This document shows, piece after piece, positions 61,795 through 64,000 of a DNA stretch of 64,000 nt. Below the pieces are notes generated by a model. It was not told where the DNA came from. It was given only the letters and a program-made list of their open reading frames with translations, and ran no database searches. The DNA is taken from contig JAJLPB010000014.1 in assembly GCA_025548565.1 (NCBI GenBank), positions 1-64,000 on the forward strand. The letters are read 5' to 3'. This stretch comes from Rugamonas sp. A1-17 (GTDB lineage: Bacteria; Pseudomonadota; Gammaproteobacteria; Burkholderiales; Burkholderiaceae_D). Made by a program: the position numbers and the translations under genes. The stretch's first letter is position 1; each line of letters starts with the position of its first letter.

Positions 61795-64000
61795 TTATTT
61801 CACCGGCTTTTTCACTCTAAACCATGCCGCATACAGCGCCGGCAGGAATAATAAAGTCAGCGCCGTGGCCAATATCAGGCCGCCCATAATCGCCACCGCC
61901 ATCGGCCCCCAGAATACCGAGCGCGACAAGGGAATCATCGCCAGCGCCGCCGCGGCGGCCGTCAGGATGATCGGACGGCAGCGCCGCACCGCCGACTCGA
62001 CGATGGCGGTCCACGGATCGTGGCCGGCCTTGATGTCCTGCTCGATCTGGTCGACCAGGATCACCGAGTTACGGATGATCATGCCGAACAGCGCGATGAT
62101 GCCCAGGTTGGCCACGAAGCCCAGCGGACGGCCCAGCACCAGCAAGGCCATCGCCGCCCCCGCCACGCCCAGCGGGCCGGTCAGGAACACCAGCAGCGCA
62201 CGCGAGAAGCTGTGCAGCTGCAGCATCAGCAGCGTGAAGATGATGAAGATCGCCAGCGGCAGGTTGGCCGCGATCGACGCTTCGGCCGAACCGCTGTCGG
62301 CCGCCGCGCCCTTGACGGTGATGGCGTAGCCGGCCGGCAGGTTGTCGCGCAGCTGCTTGAGCTTGGGCTCGATCTGGCCGGACACGGTCGGGCCCTGGAT
62401 GTTGTCGGCCACGTCGGACTGCACCGTGATCGCCCACTCGCGCCCTTCCCGCCACACCACACCCGGCTCCCACACGAAGTGCGCGCGGGCCAGCTGGCTG
62501 ATCGGCACCGACTTGCCGCTGGCGGTCGGGATGTTGGTGTCGTTCAGGATCGAGATCGTGTTGCGCTCCTCGATCGGCTGGCGGATCTGGATGTCGATCA
62601 GCTTGATGTCCTCGCGGAACTGGCCGATGGTGGTGCCGGACAGAATGGTGTTCGCCGCCCGCATCACGGTTTGCGAGGTCACGCCCAGCGCGCGCATCTT
62701 GTCCTGGTCCAGGTCGAGGCGCAGCACCTTGATCGATTCATTCCAGTTGTCGTTCACGCCCAGCGTGTTCGGATTGGCGCGCATGATGTCCTTCACCTGG
62801 TCGGCGATGGCCCGCACCTTCTCCACTTCGCCGCCGGTCACGCGGAACTGCACCGGATACGGCACCGGCGGCCCGTTCGGCAGCAGCTTGACGCGACCGC
62901 GCACTTCCGGGAAGTCATGCTTGAAGATGTCGACGATCTTGTCGCGCAACGCGGAGCGGGCATGCAGGTCCTTCGGCAGCACGACGATCTGCGACACGTT
63001 CGTCTGCGGGAAGATTTGGTCCAGCGGCAGGTAGAAGCGCGGGCTGCCGGTGCCGACGTAGCTGGTCACGCTGACCACGCCCTCCTGCTTGCGGATGAAG
63101 GCTTCGAACTTCTTCACCTGCGCCTCGTTGGCGCTGAAGGTCGTGCCTTCCGGCGTCCACAACTCAACCATCAGCTCGGGCCGGCTGGAGTCCGGGAAGA
63201 ACTGCTTCTCGATGAACTTGAAGCCGTACACACCCAGCGCGAAGATCAGCAGCGTGGCGGCGATGGTGGTCTTGCGATACTCGACGCACCAGTTGACCAC
63301 CGCGCGGAACTTACGGAAGCCCGGCGTGTCGAACAGGTCATGCTCACCGCCGCCCTCGGCGTGCGGCTTCACCTTCAGCAACACGTAGCCGATGTAGGGC
63401 GTGAAGACCACGGCCACCACCCACGAAATCACCAGCGCCAGCGCGTTGACCGAGAACAGCGAGAAGGTGTATTCGCCGGCCGCCGACTTCGCCAGGCCGA
63501 TCGGCAGGAAGCCCGCCACCGTGATCAGGGTACCGGTCAGCATCGGGATCGCGGTCGAGGTGTAGGCGAAGGTGGCGGCGTCGAAGCGCGACATGCCCTC
63601 CTCCATCTTACGCACCATCATTTCCACGGCGATGATGGCATCGTCCACCAGCAGGCCCAGCGCGATGATCAGCGCCCCCAGCGAAATCTTGTGCAGGTCG
63701 ATGTCGAGCATGCGCATGAACAGGAAGGTCACCGACAGCACCAGCGGGATAGTCAGCGCCACCACCAGGCCGGGACGCACGTCCAGCCGCAGCTTGGGCT
63801 TGCTGTGCATGCCCAGCGCCACGAAGCTGACGGCCAATACAATCAGCACCGCTTCGATCAGTGTGTGCACGAACTCGCCCACGGAAGCTTTGACGGCCTC
63901 AGGCTGATCCGACACGCGCTCCAGCTCGATACCGACCGGCAGCTTGGCCTTCATCGCGGCGACGGTCTTCTCCATGCTCTTGCCGAGCTGGATGATGTTG
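61795..64000 (-). CDS. RND efflux pump inner-membrane subunit, C-terminal part (truncated by window end)
   Basis: About 735 residues are visible; the 5' end lies beyond the window. Proton-relay motif LGLLVDDAIIAVEMMVRKMEEG with the Asp-Asp pair of HAE-type pumps; metal pumps of CzcA type have a different pattern here. Helix-rich ends include SFVALGMHSKPKLRLDVRPGLVVALTIPLVLSV and the final LFLPALYAAWFRVKKPVK; the porter-domain segment VGTGSPRFYLPLDQIFPQTN is present. Multidrug or amphiphile export is the likely role; adaptor and outer-membrane partner would lie outside. Confidence 0.92.
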   Translation of the reverse strand, partial: NIIQLGKSMEKTVAAMKAKLPVGIELERVSDQPEAVKASVGEFVHTLIEAVLIVLAVSFVALGMHSKPKLRLDVRPGLVVALTIPLVLSVTFLFMRMLDIDLHKISLGALIIALGLLVDDAIIAVEMMVRKMEEGMSRFDAATFAYTSTAIPMLTGTLITVAGFLPIGLAKSAAGEYTFSLFSVNALALVISWVVAVVFTPYIGYVLLKVKPHAEGGGEHDLFDTPGFRKFRAVVNWCVEYRKTTIAATLLIFALGVYGFKFIEKQFFPDSSRPELMVELWTPEGTTFSANEAQVKKFEAFIRKQEGVVSVTSYVGTGSPRFYLPLDQIFPQTNVSQIVVLPKDLHARSALRDKIVDIFKHDFPEVRGRVKLLPNGPPVPYPVQFRVTGGEVEKVRAIADQVKDIMRANPNTLGVNDNWNESIKVLRLDLDQDKMRALGVTSQTVMRAANTILSGTTIGQFREDIKLIDIQIRQPIEERNTISILNDTNIPTASGKSVPISQLARAHFVWEPGVVWREGREWAITVQSDVADNIQGPTVSGQIEPKLKQLRDNLPAGYAITVKGAAADSGSAEASIAANLPLAIFIIFTLLMLQLHSFSRALLVFLTGPLGVAGAAMALLVLGRPLGFVANLGIIALFGMIIRNSVILVDQIEQDIKAGHDPWTAIVESAVRRCRPIILTAAAAALAMIPLSRSVFWGPMAVAIMGGLILATALTLLFLPALYAAWFRVKKPVK

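Overview
The window is chromosomal DNA from a GC-rich Gram-negative bacterium. It most resembles a betaproteobacterium of the Oxalobacteraceae (Massilia/Duganella/Janthinobacterium type). This placement is inferred from the order tRNA-Leu, tig, clpP, clpX, lon, hupB, tRNA-Val/Asp/Asp, ppiD, from a PEP-CTERM protein of FxDxF type, from the gcl-hyi-glxR-glycerate kinase cluster, and from the intergenic repeat types. No rRNA, CRISPR array, integrase, transposase or phage gene was seen.

Layout. 1-2.1 kb: the end of xdhC and guaD (purine catabolism). 2.2-4.9 kb: a periplasmic binding protein, and an SDR oxidoreductase divergent from a LysR regulator. 4.9-8.5 kb: a visibly AT-richer three-gene block with a fungal-type tyrosinase, a six-helix membrane protein and a PsiD-like phosphatidylserine-decarboxylase-family enzyme. 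8.6-15.7 kb: a tightly packed six-gene operon, gcl-hyi-glxR-glycerate kinase-pyk-urea transporter, divergent from a LysR regulator. It would take glyoxylate to pyruvate and move urea, the two end products of the purine/allantoin breakdown begun by XDH and GuaD. 16.8-19.9 kb: a DUF481 outer-membrane protein and an operon of secreted protein, LytS-type kinase and LytTR regulator. 20-22 kb: purT and a binding protein without a normal start codon. 22-28.8 kb: fatty-acid genes (FadB-like, acyl-CoA ligase), a DUF4197 protein and a marR-MFS pair with a near-perfect operator.

28.9-36 kb: selO, msrB, yciB, bolA, two tandem parvulin isomerases, a chemotaxis receptor and an AlkD-like protein. 36-42 kb: purL and a receiver-TPR protein with Glu in place of the phosphoacceptor Asp. 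42-43 kb: a 47-residue membrane protein, a stand-alone Clp_N protein and a small HTH protein. The HTH promoter is embedded in two palindromes. 43-51.3 kb: GNAT acetyltransferase, 5-oxoprolinase, nnr, an orphan LolD-like ATPase divergent from tesA, and mnmH. 51.4-61.6 kb: PEP-CTERM protein, ppiD, a long hairpin repeat, tRNAs and the proteostasis cluster hupB-lon-clpX-clpP-tig. 61.8-64 kb: the C-terminal part of an RND efflux pump running off the window.

The most promising unexplained unit is the tyrosinase / PSD-like decarboxylase / membrane protein block (4.9-8.5 kb). The second is the HTH-Clp_N-small membrane protein unit at 42-43 kb.
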